Source of the DNA: Olivibacter sp. XZL3
Lineage (GTDB): Bacteria > Bacteroidota > Bacteroidia > Sphingobacteriales > Sphingobacteriaceae
Length of the DNA stretch: 55,972 nt
Reading direction: 5' to 3'
Assembly: GCF_004368405.1 (NCBI RefSeq)
Contig: NZ_SBJH01000056.1
Span: forward strand, 1-55,972
Each line of letters starts with the position of its first letter. Within the stretch, counting starts at the first letter, position 1. A program made the position numbers and the translations under genes. Shown here piece by piece: positions 1 to 8,191 of the stretch. A model generated the notes under the pieces. It saw only the letters and a program-made list of their open reading frames with translations. It ran no database searches and was not told the DNA's origin.

Positions 1-74
1 TCTTGATCCAAGAGAAAGAAATTTAACCGGCTCCGAAAAAAAGTAGCCCAAAAACTTGTAATTAATTAGAGTAT

Positions 75-677
75 ATGAAAAGATCGATGGTTTTAATCGC
101 TTTTTTGCTATGCTCGTCGATAGCATTAAAGGCGGCCGCTAGTGATAAAGATTCATTGCTGCGGGTTTTTCAGCAAACGGAGGCACGTTTGCTGAGCGAT
201 GTAACTGGTTTAAGCGATCAGCAACTCAATTTCAAGACAGATACAAGTAGCTGGTCTATCGGCCAATGTGTGGAACATATTGTAAAGACGGAAAGTATGT
301 TGCTTGGTACGGCGCAGGACTTGATGAAACAGCCTGCCAATCCGGAAAAGCGAGGCGCGTTAAAAGGAAAAGACAGCGATGTAATTGTTATGATACAGGA
401 TCGAACGCATAAATTTAAAGCCCCGGCGCCTTTGCAGCCCGATGAAAAAAGCTATCACTTAAGCGAAGTGGTAAATGATTTTAAAAAGCAACGGGCTGGT
501 ACGCTGGATTTTATTCGCAATACGCCCATGGAGGATTTGCGAAGTCACTTAACAGTTACGCCGGCGAAGGAATATGCGGATGCATATAGAATGCTTTTGT
601 ATATTGTGGGGCATTGCTTAAGGCATACGGAGCAGATAGAAGAGGTGAAAGCGGCAAACAGCTTTCCGAAGAATTAG
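75..677 (+). CDS. DinB-like putative metal-binding protein, exported
   Basis: 200-residue protein of the DinB/YfiT-like four-helix-bundle superfamily. Residues 1-22 form a signal peptide (basic MKRS start, hydrophobic core, cut near AAAS), so it probably acts in the periplasm, whereas many relatives are cytoplasmic. Visible family marks are the WSIGQCVEHI segment in the first half and GHCLRHTEQI near the C-terminus. Their histidines fit the usual three-His metal site of the fold. Members are often metal-dependent thiol transferases or of unknown function, and no substrate can be inferred here. It stands alone, converging on the oxidoreductase gene, with an inverted repeat between the two ends that may stop transcription from both sides. 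Family call fairly sure, function unknown. Confidence 0.75.
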   Translation: MKRSMVLIAFLLCSSIALKAAASDKDSLLRVFQQTEARLLSDVTGLSDQQLNFKTDTSSWSIGQCVEHIVKTESMLLGTAQDLMKQPANPEKRGALKGKDSDVIVMIQDRTHKFKAPAPLQPDEKSYHLSEVVNDFKKQRAGTLDFIRNTPMEDLRSHLTVTPAKEYADAYRMLLYIVGHCLRHTEQIEEVKAANSFPKN

Positions 678-706
678 CTTATGCCTTCTTAATTTATGAT
701 TATAAG

Positions 707-786
707 AGCTGTCTAAAAAGCCAGTCACCGTCCGGTTTCCCTGCGCTATTTCCTTCTGATCAAAGATGACGACATTTTAGACAGCT
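707..786. repeat. 80-bp element with perfect 12-bp terminal inverted repeats
   Basis: AGCTGTCTAAAA at 707-718 is repeated in exact inverse as TTTTAGACAGCT at 775-786, with 56 bases between. The ends resemble the GCTGTCT-type termini of some Bacteroidota insertion sequences, so this could be a very short MITE-like remnant. It sits between two convergent gene ends and could also fold as a long-loop bidirectional terminator. No transposase is present. Confidence 0.5.
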
Positions 787-793
787 GCGGTAC

Positions 794-2233
794 TTAAACC
801 TTATAGTAATCTTCCCAGCCTTTCCTAGGAGGAGGGCCTATTAACAACTCATTTGCTGTCTTGTTGTTGGTGATAATTTTTTTATCCCGATCGAGTAGCA
901 ATTTAGTGTTTAATTGCTGAGCAAGCACGCCTAAAGATAGCACTTGGCTCAAAGGACCAGCAATATGGAAAGGCGACCGTGTTTTCTCTTCTCCTTTACA
1001 CGCCAACAGGAAATTCTTAAAATGATTCGATGGCGTGGGCGGTACTTCCGGCAATTTCGAAGCCATTTCCTTTGCTTTTTCTTCCGGAATAATCGATAAT
1101 GTGCTACCGTGAGACCCGCCTTTGAAAGTTAATTCCTTGCTATAGATAATTTTGCCCGGGTTAAGTTTGGCAGGCTCTATTTTTCCGGTGCTTGGTGGCG
1201 GAATGTTCGGATCCAAGCCGGAAACGCCGTAACCCTCCGGGATAGGAGGAAGGTTGTCTACGCCATCATACCAGGTAACCTCTACCGGGGGCATTTTTCT
1301 TCGCTTCGGAAACTTGAAAGACAAGGTAGAGGCTTGTGGGAAAAAGAAGTCGTTATGGCCTTCCAATTTGACAGCGTTCACCTCTTCGGGCAAACCTAAG
1401 TCTAGAAATTCATGCGCTGTATCCAAAATATGCGCGCCCCAATCGCCCAATGCACCCAAGCCGAAGTCATACCAGCAGCGCCATTGCCCATTTACATAGT
1501 CGTGGTTGTAATCGTGAAAAGGTCTTGTGGTGAGCCACTTATCCCAGTCGAGAGTTTCGGGAATAGGCTCAGCGGGCGGAAGCTGCGTAATGTTTGTGTC
1601 CCAACCATGCCAGCGACGCGGAGAGTTCATATGAGCAGTAATAGCGGTTACGTCTTTAATAATCCCTGCCTCGACCCATGCTTTAAACTGGAAATAATTG
1701 GCTTCGGAATGGCCCTGATTCCCCATCTGGGTGACCACGTTTCCATATTTATTCGCCGCTTTCATTAGCAACTCGCATTCATTGAAGGTCCGCGCCATTG
1801 GTTTTTCTACGTATACATGAATCCCTCTTGCCATCGCCTCCATGCAAATAGGGAAGTGCGAAAAGTCTGGAACGCCGACGGATACGGCCTCGATTTGATT
1901 TCCCATTTTATCAAACATTTCCCGGAAATCTTTAAATCGCGGAACATCGGGGAATTGCTGCAGGGTCTTGACGGTATGCGGAGCCCCCATATCTACATCG
2001 CAGAATGCAGCGATATTTGCCAAGCCAGTGTTATACAGTTCCTGGATAATCTCACCGCCTCTATTCCCAATTCCGCAGCAGGCCAAATTCACTTTTTCGC
2101 TTGCCTTAGCCATCTTTGTAGGCGTTAGCGAACGAGCATTTGCATTCAGGATGTTTGGAGCAACAGCCGCAGCAGCAGAAAGCATCATGGCTTTTCTCAA
2201 AAATAATCTTCTGGAAACTTCTTTTGAATTCAT
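794..2233 (-). CDS. Gfo/Idh/MocA family oxidoreductase, Tat-exported
   Basis: 479-residue NAD(P)-dependent oxidoreductase. The N-terminus carries a twin-arginine signal (SRRLFLRKAM, then an Ala-rich core), so the protein is probably folded with cofactor in the cytoplasm and exported. The Rossmann half contains CGIGNRGGEI, and VEKPMARTFNEC holds the conserved EKP motif with its catalytic-region lysine. The rest forms the C-terminal alpha/beta substrate domain, including the WHGWDTN, GDWGAHILDTAH and GSHGSTLSII segments seen in the Bacteroidota/Planctomycetes secreted subgroup. Related secreted members act on sugars or cyclitols, and the substrate cannot be named. Monocistronic, with no dependent partner nearby. 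The start codon is supported by the Tat signal beginning just after it. Confidence 0.85.
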   Translation of the reverse strand: MNSKEVSRRLFLRKAMMLSAAAAVAPNILNANARSLTPTKMAKASEKVNLACCGIGNRGGEIIQELYNTGLANIAAFCDVDMGAPHTVKTLQQFPDVPRFKDFREMFDKMGNQIEAVSVGVPDFSHFPICMEAMARGIHVYVEKPMARTFNECELLMKAANKYGNVVTQMGNQGHSEANYFQFKAWVEAGIIKDVTAITAHMNSPRRWHGWDTNITQLPPAEPIPETLDWDKWLTTRPFHDYNHDYVNGQWRCWYDFGLGALGDWGAHILDTAHEFLDLGLPEEVNAVKLEGHNDFFFPQASTLSFKFPKRRKMPPVEVTWYDGVDNLPPIPEGYGVSGLDPNIPPPSTGKIEPAKLNPGKIIYSKELTFKGGSHGSTLSIIPEEKAKEMASKLPEVPPTPSNHFKNFLLACKGEEKTRSPFHIAGPLSQVLSLGVLAQQLNTKLLLDRDKKIITNNKTANELLIGPPPRKGWEDYYKV

Positions 2234-2485
2234 GTTTTAATCGGTTGGAACCCTCACACACTTATCGAGAAGCATGCGTCTTAAACGGGTTCAGTACTAT
2301 ATGCTTGTCTTAGTTTATTAATAAGTTATTGTCACTGCGTAATGGACTTACTTATCAGTGGTTTCGACTGGAAAGTTAAGCTTTTAAGTGATAAATGCGA
2401 AATGGGCAATGTAACCTTTGTGTTATCTTGGTTCAGGTATTCGCGACCCCGTGCAGCGCTAAAGGATAAAACGACCGTAAGGGAA

Positions 2486-2947
2486 TCACTTCAAGGCCTC
2501 AAAACTGTCTTTGACCATACTCCAAAATTCGTCAAGCCCCATAATTCTCGGTTTTAAAAAGGAGATAATTGCAGGCCAATCCGTTTGTTCGAATATGCTT
2601 ACCGGTTGCAGCTGCTTATAGATTCGGCTAATCACCTTGCCATGTTCATCAGTCGTATGGAGCTCCCATATCCACTCCTCATTTAAGGTTCCCTCCAAGA
2701 TCTTCTTAAACTCCTTAAACTGTTCGAAAAACAATTCTTGTATACCGAGATCGGGATGGCTGATGTCAATGAAAATCGAGGCGTCCTTTTTACCTACGTC
2801 CATTTTAAAAAACAGATGTTTAAAGCCTGTTTTATAGTTGATCCAGTTGATCCGCATTCCATCGGATGAAGGAATCGAGGTCATATACTGCCCGAAGGTT
2901 GTCCAGAACGTTTGTTTTATTTTCGATACTTCCTCTTTAGAATACAA
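2486..2947 (-). CDS. DUF4268 domain protein
   Basis: 153-residue soluble protein that I recognise as a DUF4268 member from MYSKEEVSKIKQTFWTTFGQ at the N-terminus, INWINYKTGFKHLFFKMD, and IQELFFEQFKEF in the middle. DUF4268 has a fold distantly related to nuclease-like proteins, but stand-alone members have no proven function. The start is a TTG codon: the reading frame has no upstream ATG, the first internal ATG is at residue 22, and that choice would cut off the conserved first helix. About 250 bases on each side hold no other gene that I can support. No operon partner. Confidence 0.72.
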   Translation of the reverse strand: MYSKEEVSKIKQTFWTTFGQYMTSIPSSDGMRINWINYKTGFKHLFFKMDVGKKDASIFIDISHPDLGIQELFFEQFKEFKKILEGTLNEEWIWELHTTDEHGKVISRIYKQLQPVSIFEQTDWPAIISFLKPRIMGLDEFWSMVKDSFEALK

Positions 2948-3207
2948 AATATCAAGAATTAGTGCTTCCTCAATTGTTGATAGCGAAAATACAGTTTCTC
3001 GCGCGGTTAATAAAAATCTTTTTAGTCCGGTGTGCTTACTGCATACGGCGGCTTCTTACCTCAGATAATAAGCCAAAAAAGGCAAGTGTTTTGCCGATAA
3101 AGAATATCGCATAAGAAGTCCTGGTATTTTCCACGAAATCCGTATCTTCCCGGGCATTTCACGCAAATGCAGGCCGTTACTCAATTATGATAGAAAACTA
3201 AACAATT

Positions 3208-4389
3208 ATGCTTAAAAAGCAAGGGAAGCGTAAGCCGTTGATCACTTTTCTTTTTTTCGGTATTTCATTATCGATAGCCATTATGCAATGTACGGAACAG
3301 CAAATTGCTGACATGCGAGGCAAGCAATATGCCCATCGTGAAACTTGCGTACAATGTCATCAAGATATTGCAAAGAGCTACCTGCATAACGCACATTTTA
3401 ATACGAGCAAAGAGTTGTACACGCCGCATAGCACCGACAGTATGGGCATAGACAGCGGAACTTTTGTGTTCAACGAGAAAACGAAAGTTGGTATCGAAAG
3501 CCGCTCGAACGGTTTGTATCAAGTGGCTTACGTGAATGAAAAAAACTTAAAAGAAGAACGGGCTGATATTGTGTTTGGAGCCGGTAAAAGCGCCTATACC
3601 TTCGCTTTCTGGTATGGGAACAAACTGATGCAGATGCCCTTAAATTATTTAGTGCCATCACATGAATGGGTGAACAGTCCGGGATTTCCAAGTGAACAGA
3701 TCTATTTTGGCAGGGCCATTATCACTCGCTGCCTGGAATGTCATAGTTCTTTCGTGCAGTCGAGAATCATTTCATCTGCTAACTTCCAATTGGAGGAAGA
3801 ATTTGTGAAGAATTCGCTGATTGCCGGTATAGACTGCCAGCGTTGCCACGGGCCCGCCGCCGAGCATGTGCAATTCCATCAGGCGCATCCAAAGGAGAAA
3901 GAAGCGAGATATATGGCTAAATATCGCGAGTTGTCGCGTAGCCAAAAAGTGGATATGTGTGCTGTTTGTCACTCGGGGATCAATCTGAAGATGTCGAACT
4001 CGGCTTTCTTTTTCAAACCGGGCGACACCATTAGTAACTTGCCTGAATATACCAGTTATACCGGAGAGGATCCGGATGTGCACGGTAAACAGAAACAGCT
4101 ATTAATCGCAAGCAAATGCTATCAATTGAGCAGTTTAGATTGCGGCACTTGCCACAAGACACACGGCGAGCTAGCGCCTACGCTGGCCACCTATTCACAA
4201 AGCTGTGTCGGATGTCACCAAGAGGTGCAGCATGCATCTTTAGACAAACAAGCTTTATCAATTGCCAAAGAAAACTGTATTGACTGTCACATGCCCGTTA
4301 GAGCCTCTAAAGACATCGGTTTTCAAAGAAGTGCCAGCAAGGAAAAGCTTCCTTATATACAACGGACACACCGAATTGCTATTTACTAG
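3208..4389 (+). CDS. Multiheme cytochrome c, seven CXXCH sites
   Basis: 393-residue exported cytochrome. A basic N-terminus and hydrophobic stretch (about residues 8-26) act as signal or anchor, and a cysteine right after it (IAIMQC) could be a weak lipobox. Seven heme-binding motifs are visible: CVQCH (residues 47-51), CLECH, CQRCH, CAVCH, CGTCH, CVGCH and CIDCH. The pattern resembles the cytochrome c-554/doubled-CXXCH type of Bacteroidota and Planctomycetes proteins, and extra histidines between motifs could be distal ligands. It should sit in the periplasm or on a membrane and pass electrons. Its redox partner is not nearby: the flanks are a DUF4268 gene and a beta-helix gene. Multiheme call is certain, role is not. 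Confidence 0.85.
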   Translation: MLKKQGKRKPLITFLFFGISLSIAIMQCTEQQIADMRGKQYAHRETCVQCHQDIAKSYLHNAHFNTSKELYTPHSTDSMGIDSGTFVFNEKTKVGIESRSNGLYQVAYVNEKNLKEERADIVFGAGKSAYTFAFWYGNKLMQMPLNYLVPSHEWVNSPGFPSEQIYFGRAIITRCLECHSSFVQSRIISSANFQLEEEFVKNSLIAGIDCQRCHGPAAEHVQFHQAHPKEKEARYMAKYRELSRSQKVDMCAVCHSGINLKMSNSAFFFKPGDTISNLPEYTSYTGEDPDVHGKQKQLLIASKCYQLSSLDCGTCHKTHGELAPTLATYSQSCVGCHQEVQHASLDKQALSIAKENCIDCHMPVRASKDIGFQRSASKEKLPYIQRTHRIAIY

Positions 4390-4515
4390 AATTGTAGTGT
4401 TAATGTCATAGTTTGAGTTCTTTTGTCCCGAATTAAAATAATAATCATGGTTTATTGTTAATAATTAACATATATTGCGTTTACGATAAGATACTTACAT
4501 AAAAAGCGAAGTTCC

Positions 4516-6189
4516 ATGAATAGATTATTAGCCGTAACCCTGTTTTCTTTGTTGATAGTGCTGAATATTCATACAGGTTTAGGTCAAGAAAAAGAAGAAA
4601 CGACGGGAGCACCCGCAAAAAGGACTAAAATAGAAGAAGATGATACCAAATATATACAAGCTTTACTAGATAAGGCACAGCCCGGCGATACGGTCAAGCT
4701 GGCTAAGCGTGTCTATAATGTGCGGTCTTTGCAATTACGAAATGGCGTCAGTATTCATACTGCAGGCACCCTGAAGCAAATCCGACCGGACACTGCGGAA
4801 AATTTTACGATGGGAAAGCAATATTCCCAATACCCGCTTTTTTATGGTGAAAAAGTGAAGGGCCTTTCTCTTCGGTTCATTGCGTCTACTTATGGTGAGG
4901 CGATCCGTTTGGATAATGCGGAAGATATAATCATTCAGGATGTCACGTCCTTTGGTGATTCTACTAAACTTTATTCCTTCTCGGGCATCTATTTGTTTCG
5001 AAGTAAAAATGTGAAGATAGAGAACGTAGAGCTGGCCTACTACGGAATGGGAAGGAAAAGTCCGAATTACTATCAACGAGGTACCGGCATTCGACTTCAA
5101 ACCTGTAACGATGTCGCCATCAGCGAAAGTCGCATTCATCATAATGGCGAAAATGGTATTTTCTTACATAGCTGTGCTAATGTGGTGCTAAACCGAAATA
5201 AGATCAGTCATAACGGCATGAGCGGTATTCAGGTGGCTTTTGGAAGCATAGGCCTCGAAAACAAATACCGCATTACCGATAATTTAATTTTTGCGAACGC
5301 GGCAGACGCAATAGATATTAACAACCCCGACATGTCCAGGCAGATCGATTTGGCTGCAGTGATAGAAAGAAATACAAGTTACGACAATGGATGGGTAAAA
5401 GGTGAAAAAACCCGTGATGGTTCGGGTATTGCCACCTTGGTTGGGCTCAAGAACGTAATTGTAAGGAATAATAAATCAAGTCGCAGCAACAGACCTGCAG
5501 TTTATCTTCGAGACTGCGATTCGGTGCAAGTATTCAACAACAACGCCGATAATTTTGCGGAAATAGTGGGTAGTCAAGGGCAAATTCATTTATATAAAAA
5601 CACCTTCGCAGGCCTGCGCTTGCTGTCGGATTTGAAGGCAAAAAAATTAATGCTCGATTCCAATAATATTCGCTATTTAGCCATACCAAACGGAATCATG
5701 GTAGACAGTTTAGTATTTATGGCCAATGATTTAAAAGGCAATATCAATGTTAGAATGAATGGTCAGCTTATTTTCAAAGACAATGTCCTGTCGAGCAGTT
5801 CGCCTCGGGGTGGCATCACTTTATGGAAGGTAAACGGAGCCGTTTTGTCTGGAAACCAGATTTCTACCAATAAAAGTGACGCCTTATATGTACATAATGA
5901 AGCGATGAACGTTGTTATTGAGGCGAATAAAATACAATCTACCGCGGTGTGCATTAAAGATGCAGGATCGCAGCAGTTAAAAATTATCAAGAACACGTTG
6001 GCTTCCGATACTGCAAACCGTTCGACGTTGGCGCTGATATCCACTAATCCGAGGAACTTAACCCTGCGCAATAATACCTACTTCTTAGGGGAGAAGGAAG
6101 CCGAGAATCCGATTGGATTTGAAGGAGAAGGTACGGTGTTTATAGAAGGGGAGTCGCATAAATCATTCGCCCCAAGCCGTAACAATTAG
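4516..6189 (+). CDS. Secreted right-handed parallel beta-helix protein (NosD/pectate-lyase-like fold)
   Basis: 557 residues with a clear signal peptide (residues 1-23, cut after GLGQ), then a short charged linker and a long series of about 22-residue rungs rich in N-x-I, V-I-x-N-N and similar turns (for example RIHHNGENGIFLHSCANVVL and NRNKISHNGMSGIQV). This is typical of right-handed beta-helix proteins in the NosD/PbH1 group, which include polysaccharide lyases, hydrolases and adhesins. I see no recognisable catalytic triad, so activity is open. Its last 27 bases overlap the 3' end of the convergent YjbQ gene. The cytochrome gene lies 126 bases upstream in the same direction, possibly in the same transcript, but there is no functional link I can argue. 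Confidence 0.75.
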   Translation: MNRLLAVTLFSLLIVLNIHTGLGQEKEETTGAPAKRTKIEEDDTKYIQALLDKAQPGDTVKLAKRVYNVRSLQLRNGVSIHTAGTLKQIRPDTAENFTMGKQYSQYPLFYGEKVKGLSLRFIASTYGEAIRLDNAEDIIIQDVTSFGDSTKLYSFSGIYLFRSKNVKIENVELAYYGMGRKSPNYYQRGTGIRLQTCNDVAISESRIHHNGENGIFLHSCANVVLNRNKISHNGMSGIQVAFGSIGLENKYRITDNLIFANAADAIDINNPDMSRQIDLAAVIERNTSYDNGWVKGEKTRDGSGIATLVGLKNVIVRNNKSSRSNRPAVYLRDCDSVQVFNNNADNFAEIVGSQGQIHLYKNTFAGLRLLSDLKAKKLMLDSNNIRYLAIPNGIMVDSLVFMANDLKGNINVRMNGQLIFKDNVLSSSSPRGGITLWKVNGAVLSGNQISTNKSDALYVHNEAMNVVIEANKIQSTAVCIKDAGSQQLKIIKNTLASDTANRSTLALISTNPRNLTLRNNTYFLGEKEAENPIGFEGEGTVFIEGESHKSFAPSRNN

Positions 6190-6585
6190 ATTTCTGGCGC
6201 TTGCTTTATCGCGATGTTCGCAAAGGTAAATACCTTGCCAAGTACCGAGCGCAAAGGCTCCTTGCTGAATCGGGATTAACACCGAGCTGCCAAGTAAAGA
6301 TGCTTTGAGGTGGGCCGGCATGTCATCAGGTCCTTCGTAATCATGGAGGTAGTCTGGATCGTTGTCCGGCACAGCCTTACTGAAATAAGTTTCGAAGTCT
6401 TCCCGTACAGTAGGGTCTGCGTTTTCATTTATAGTTAATGCTGCGGATGTGTGTTGGATAAATACCTGGCACATGCCCGATTTAAGTTCTTTAATAAAGG
6501 GGCAGGCCTCCAAAATAGCTGAAGTAATGAGATGGAAACCGCGTTTTTTTCTTGAGATCTGTACTTGCTGTTGAAATATTTTCAT
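6163..6585 (-). CDS. yjbQ: YjbQ/UPF0047 family protein
   Basis: 140-residue cytoplasmic protein of the YjbQ (secondary thiamine-phosphate synthase, UPF0047) family. Family marks are HTSAALTINENADPTVREDF, the acidic-His segment NDPDYLHDYEGPDDMPAHLK, LLGSSVLIPI, LGTWQGIYLCEHRD and the C-terminal WGE. The weak thiamine-phosphate synthase activity reported for E. coli YjbQ gave the name, but the physiological role of the family is unsettled. I take the ATG at 6585 as the start, because MKIFQQQVQI matches the usual family N-terminus and length. The frame is open 12 codons further upstream, but that extension is not conserved-looking. The 3' end overlaps the convergent beta-helix gene by 27 bases. 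Confidence 0.85.
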   Translation of the reverse strand: MKIFQQQVQISRKKRGFHLITSAILEACPFIKELKSGMCQVFIQHTSAALTINENADPTVREDFETYFSKAVPDNDPDYLHDYEGPDDMPAHLKASLLGSSVLIPIQQGAFALGTWQGIYLCEHRDKASARNLIVTAWGE

Positions 6586-6619
6586 AAGAAAACCTATTAA
6601 ATGCTTTGTACTCCTTTTC

Positions 6620-6774
6620 AACCCAGAATACGCATTAGCTCATGAACTGCAATGAAATGCTCCTTTACATCCATTTCAATAGCTCATTCGCCATACCTCG
6701 GTATGCTTCATTCCTATTTCATGCCTGGTTTGGATCATTCCCTTTCGTTTTAATTCCTAACGCGTAATCTGGTT
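6620..6774 (+). mobile_element. MITE-like repeat, copy A (155 bp, internally deleted)
   Basis: Non-coding element bounded by imperfect terminal inverted repeats AACCCAGAATACGCATTAG and, at the far end in inverse, AACCCAGATTACGCGTTAG (its last two bases are altered here). A second, longer copy lies at 13738-13976 in the opposite orientation. The first 78 bases differ from copy B at one position and the last 37 of the shared right end are identical. Copy A lacks about 84 internal bases found in B. No transposase is encoded. Together with the tandem repeat at 6861 it fills the roughly 380-base gap between yjbQ and the MFS gene. Confidence 0.8.
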
Positions 6775-6860
6775 CAAGGGAACCGCATCGCTGCGTGTAG
6801 GTCTTTTTGGGCATCTGTTCGTTGGAATTATATATAGAACGATGCCTGATGGCCTTGCCG

Positions 6861-6914
6861 AGACGACTTAAGCCGAATTACTATATAAGACGACTTAAGC
6901 CGAATTACTATATA
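6861..6914. repeat. Perfect 27-bp tandem duplication
   Basis: Bases 6861-6887 are repeated exactly at 6888-6914 (the unit begins AGACGACTTAAGCC and ends in TATATA). Only two copies are present, with no spacer. It lies 56 bases downstream of the MFS gene's stop on the minus strand. Probably a recent slippage duplication, with no function visible. Confidence 0.85.
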
Positions 6915-6969
6915 AACTAATATAGCGCCCAAATGTTTATGGGAATGCAGCTGTTGCTCTCCTTAAAAT

Positions 6970-8136
6970 TTACTGATTGCTTGCCCTTTTTTTTCTCGGT
7001 ATAAAGATATACAATAAGGCGATACCGGCTATTGCTGCTGCTAAAAATAGCAAGGAAGGAATCATTGATAAATCATCTTGGTAAAACCAACCAGAAAGAA
7101 GAGCGCCCAAGCCAATGCCGGCTTCAAGCGCTATATACATGGTCGCCATTGCTTTTCCGCGGTAGGCGGGATCACTTAAATCAACCGTCCATGCGTTGGT
7201 AGCAGGGGATAATAAACCAGTCGCAAATCCGTAAACCAACGAGCCTAATAACAGGCCGCTCACGGTTTGAAACAAGCCGATTATTAATAACGAAAGAATG
7301 AGGATCAGCAGTCCCACCTTGATAACGGATACCCGCCCGTATCTGTCGGAGGTCTTTCCGGCAACAAAACGTATCAATAAAGACGATATAGTAAAAACCA
7401 TAAAGAACAGGCCCTTGTTTTGTAGTCCAATATGTTCGCTCCAATCGGGAATTAACGTTAATATCGAGCCGTAAGCGAAATAGGCGAGCAGCGTTACAAC
7501 AGCAGCGGGTAGTACGCTAACATCAATGATGTCATTTTTAGTTAGCTTAACCGCCTGCAAAGAAAAGGGTTGTTTCCTGGTAAGGGTCTCTCTCAGATTA
7601 AGTAGAATGCCGATAGAGAGAAACGCTAAAAGCGAAGAACAATAAAAAAGGATATGAATTGAATAGCTCGCCGTGATGGCACTGCCAATAGCCGGCCCTA
7701 TTGCCATTCCCGTGCTGAAGAATAGCCCATGAATTCCCAGTGCTTCTCCCCACCGGGAAGAAGGCGCAATATCCGCAACATAGGCCGCTGTTGCAGTGGG
7801 CTTAAAACCGGTGGAAAAGCCGTGAAGCAGGCGCAAAAATAAGAAGCCGGACACGCTGCTAAGCACAGGATAAAGGAATCCGCAAAGTAAGCATACCGTT
7901 GAACCGACAGCCATTACGGGCACACGACCAATAGTGTCTGTCAACTTTCCGCTAAAGGGCCTTGAAATGCCGGCAGTTAACGTAAATAGGGCAATGATTA
8001 AGCCTTTGTATTCCGCTCCTCCCATACTGCTAAGATAGGCAGGTAGCTCCGGTATCAGCATGTTGAAGCTAGCCGAAAATAAGAGAGAACTGGCGCAAAG
8101 CAGCCAAAAATTAACTGTATACAGCTTTTGCTCCAT
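6970..8136 (-). CDS. MFS transporter (drug-efflux type)
   Basis: 388-residue inner-membrane protein with about 12 hydrophobic segments, the usual length for a 12-helix major facilitator. The loop between helices 2 and 3 reads SGKLTDTIGRVPVM, the classic MFS motif A, and a weaker repeat (AGKTSDRYGRVSVI) stands at the matching place in the second half. The first half has RLLHGFSTGF in helix 4, as in proton-coupled exporters. Such proteins expel small molecules, and the substrate cannot be read from sequence. It lies 55 bases downstream of the AgcS gene on the same strand and has its own -7-like box just upstream. Confidence 0.85.
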   Translation of the reverse strand: MEQKLYTVNFWLLCASSLLFSASFNMLIPELPAYLSSMGGAEYKGLIIALFTLTAGISRPFSGKLTDTIGRVPVMAVGSTVCLLCGFLYPVLSSVSGFLFLRLLHGFSTGFKPTATAAYVADIAPSSRWGEALGIHGLFFSTGMAIGPAIGSAITASYSIHILFYCSSLLAFLSIGILLNLRETLTRKQPFSLQAVKLTKNDIIDVSVLPAAVVTLLAYFAYGSILTLIPDWSEHIGLQNKGLFFMVFTISSLLIRFVAGKTSDRYGRVSVIKVGLLILILSLLIIGLFQTVSGLLLGSLVYGFATGLLSPATNAWTVDLSDPAYRGKAMATMYIALEAGIGLGALLSGWFYQDDLSMIPSLLFLAAAIAGIALLYIFIPRKKRASNQ

Positions 8137-8167
8137 AATATGCGGTCTATCTTTGTAAAAGAGGGCG

Positions 8168-8175
8168 CAAAGATA
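8168..8175 (-). promoter_or_regulatory. Candidate -7 box (TATCTTTG) for the MFS gene
   Basis: Minus-strand TATCTTTG fits the Bacteroidota -7 consensus TAnnTTTG and ends 31 bases before the MFS start codon. The -33 position has no clear TTTG. This suggests the MFS gene can be transcribed apart from the symporter gene before it. Confidence 0.4.
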
Positions 8176-8191
8176 CTACATATTCCGCAGC

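Noticed and set aside
1-74. A partial gene at the left edge
   Set aside because: The 74 bases hold no supported frame or family match.
6861-6914. Start of a CRISPR array
   Set aside because: Only two units, with no spacer between them and no cas genes.
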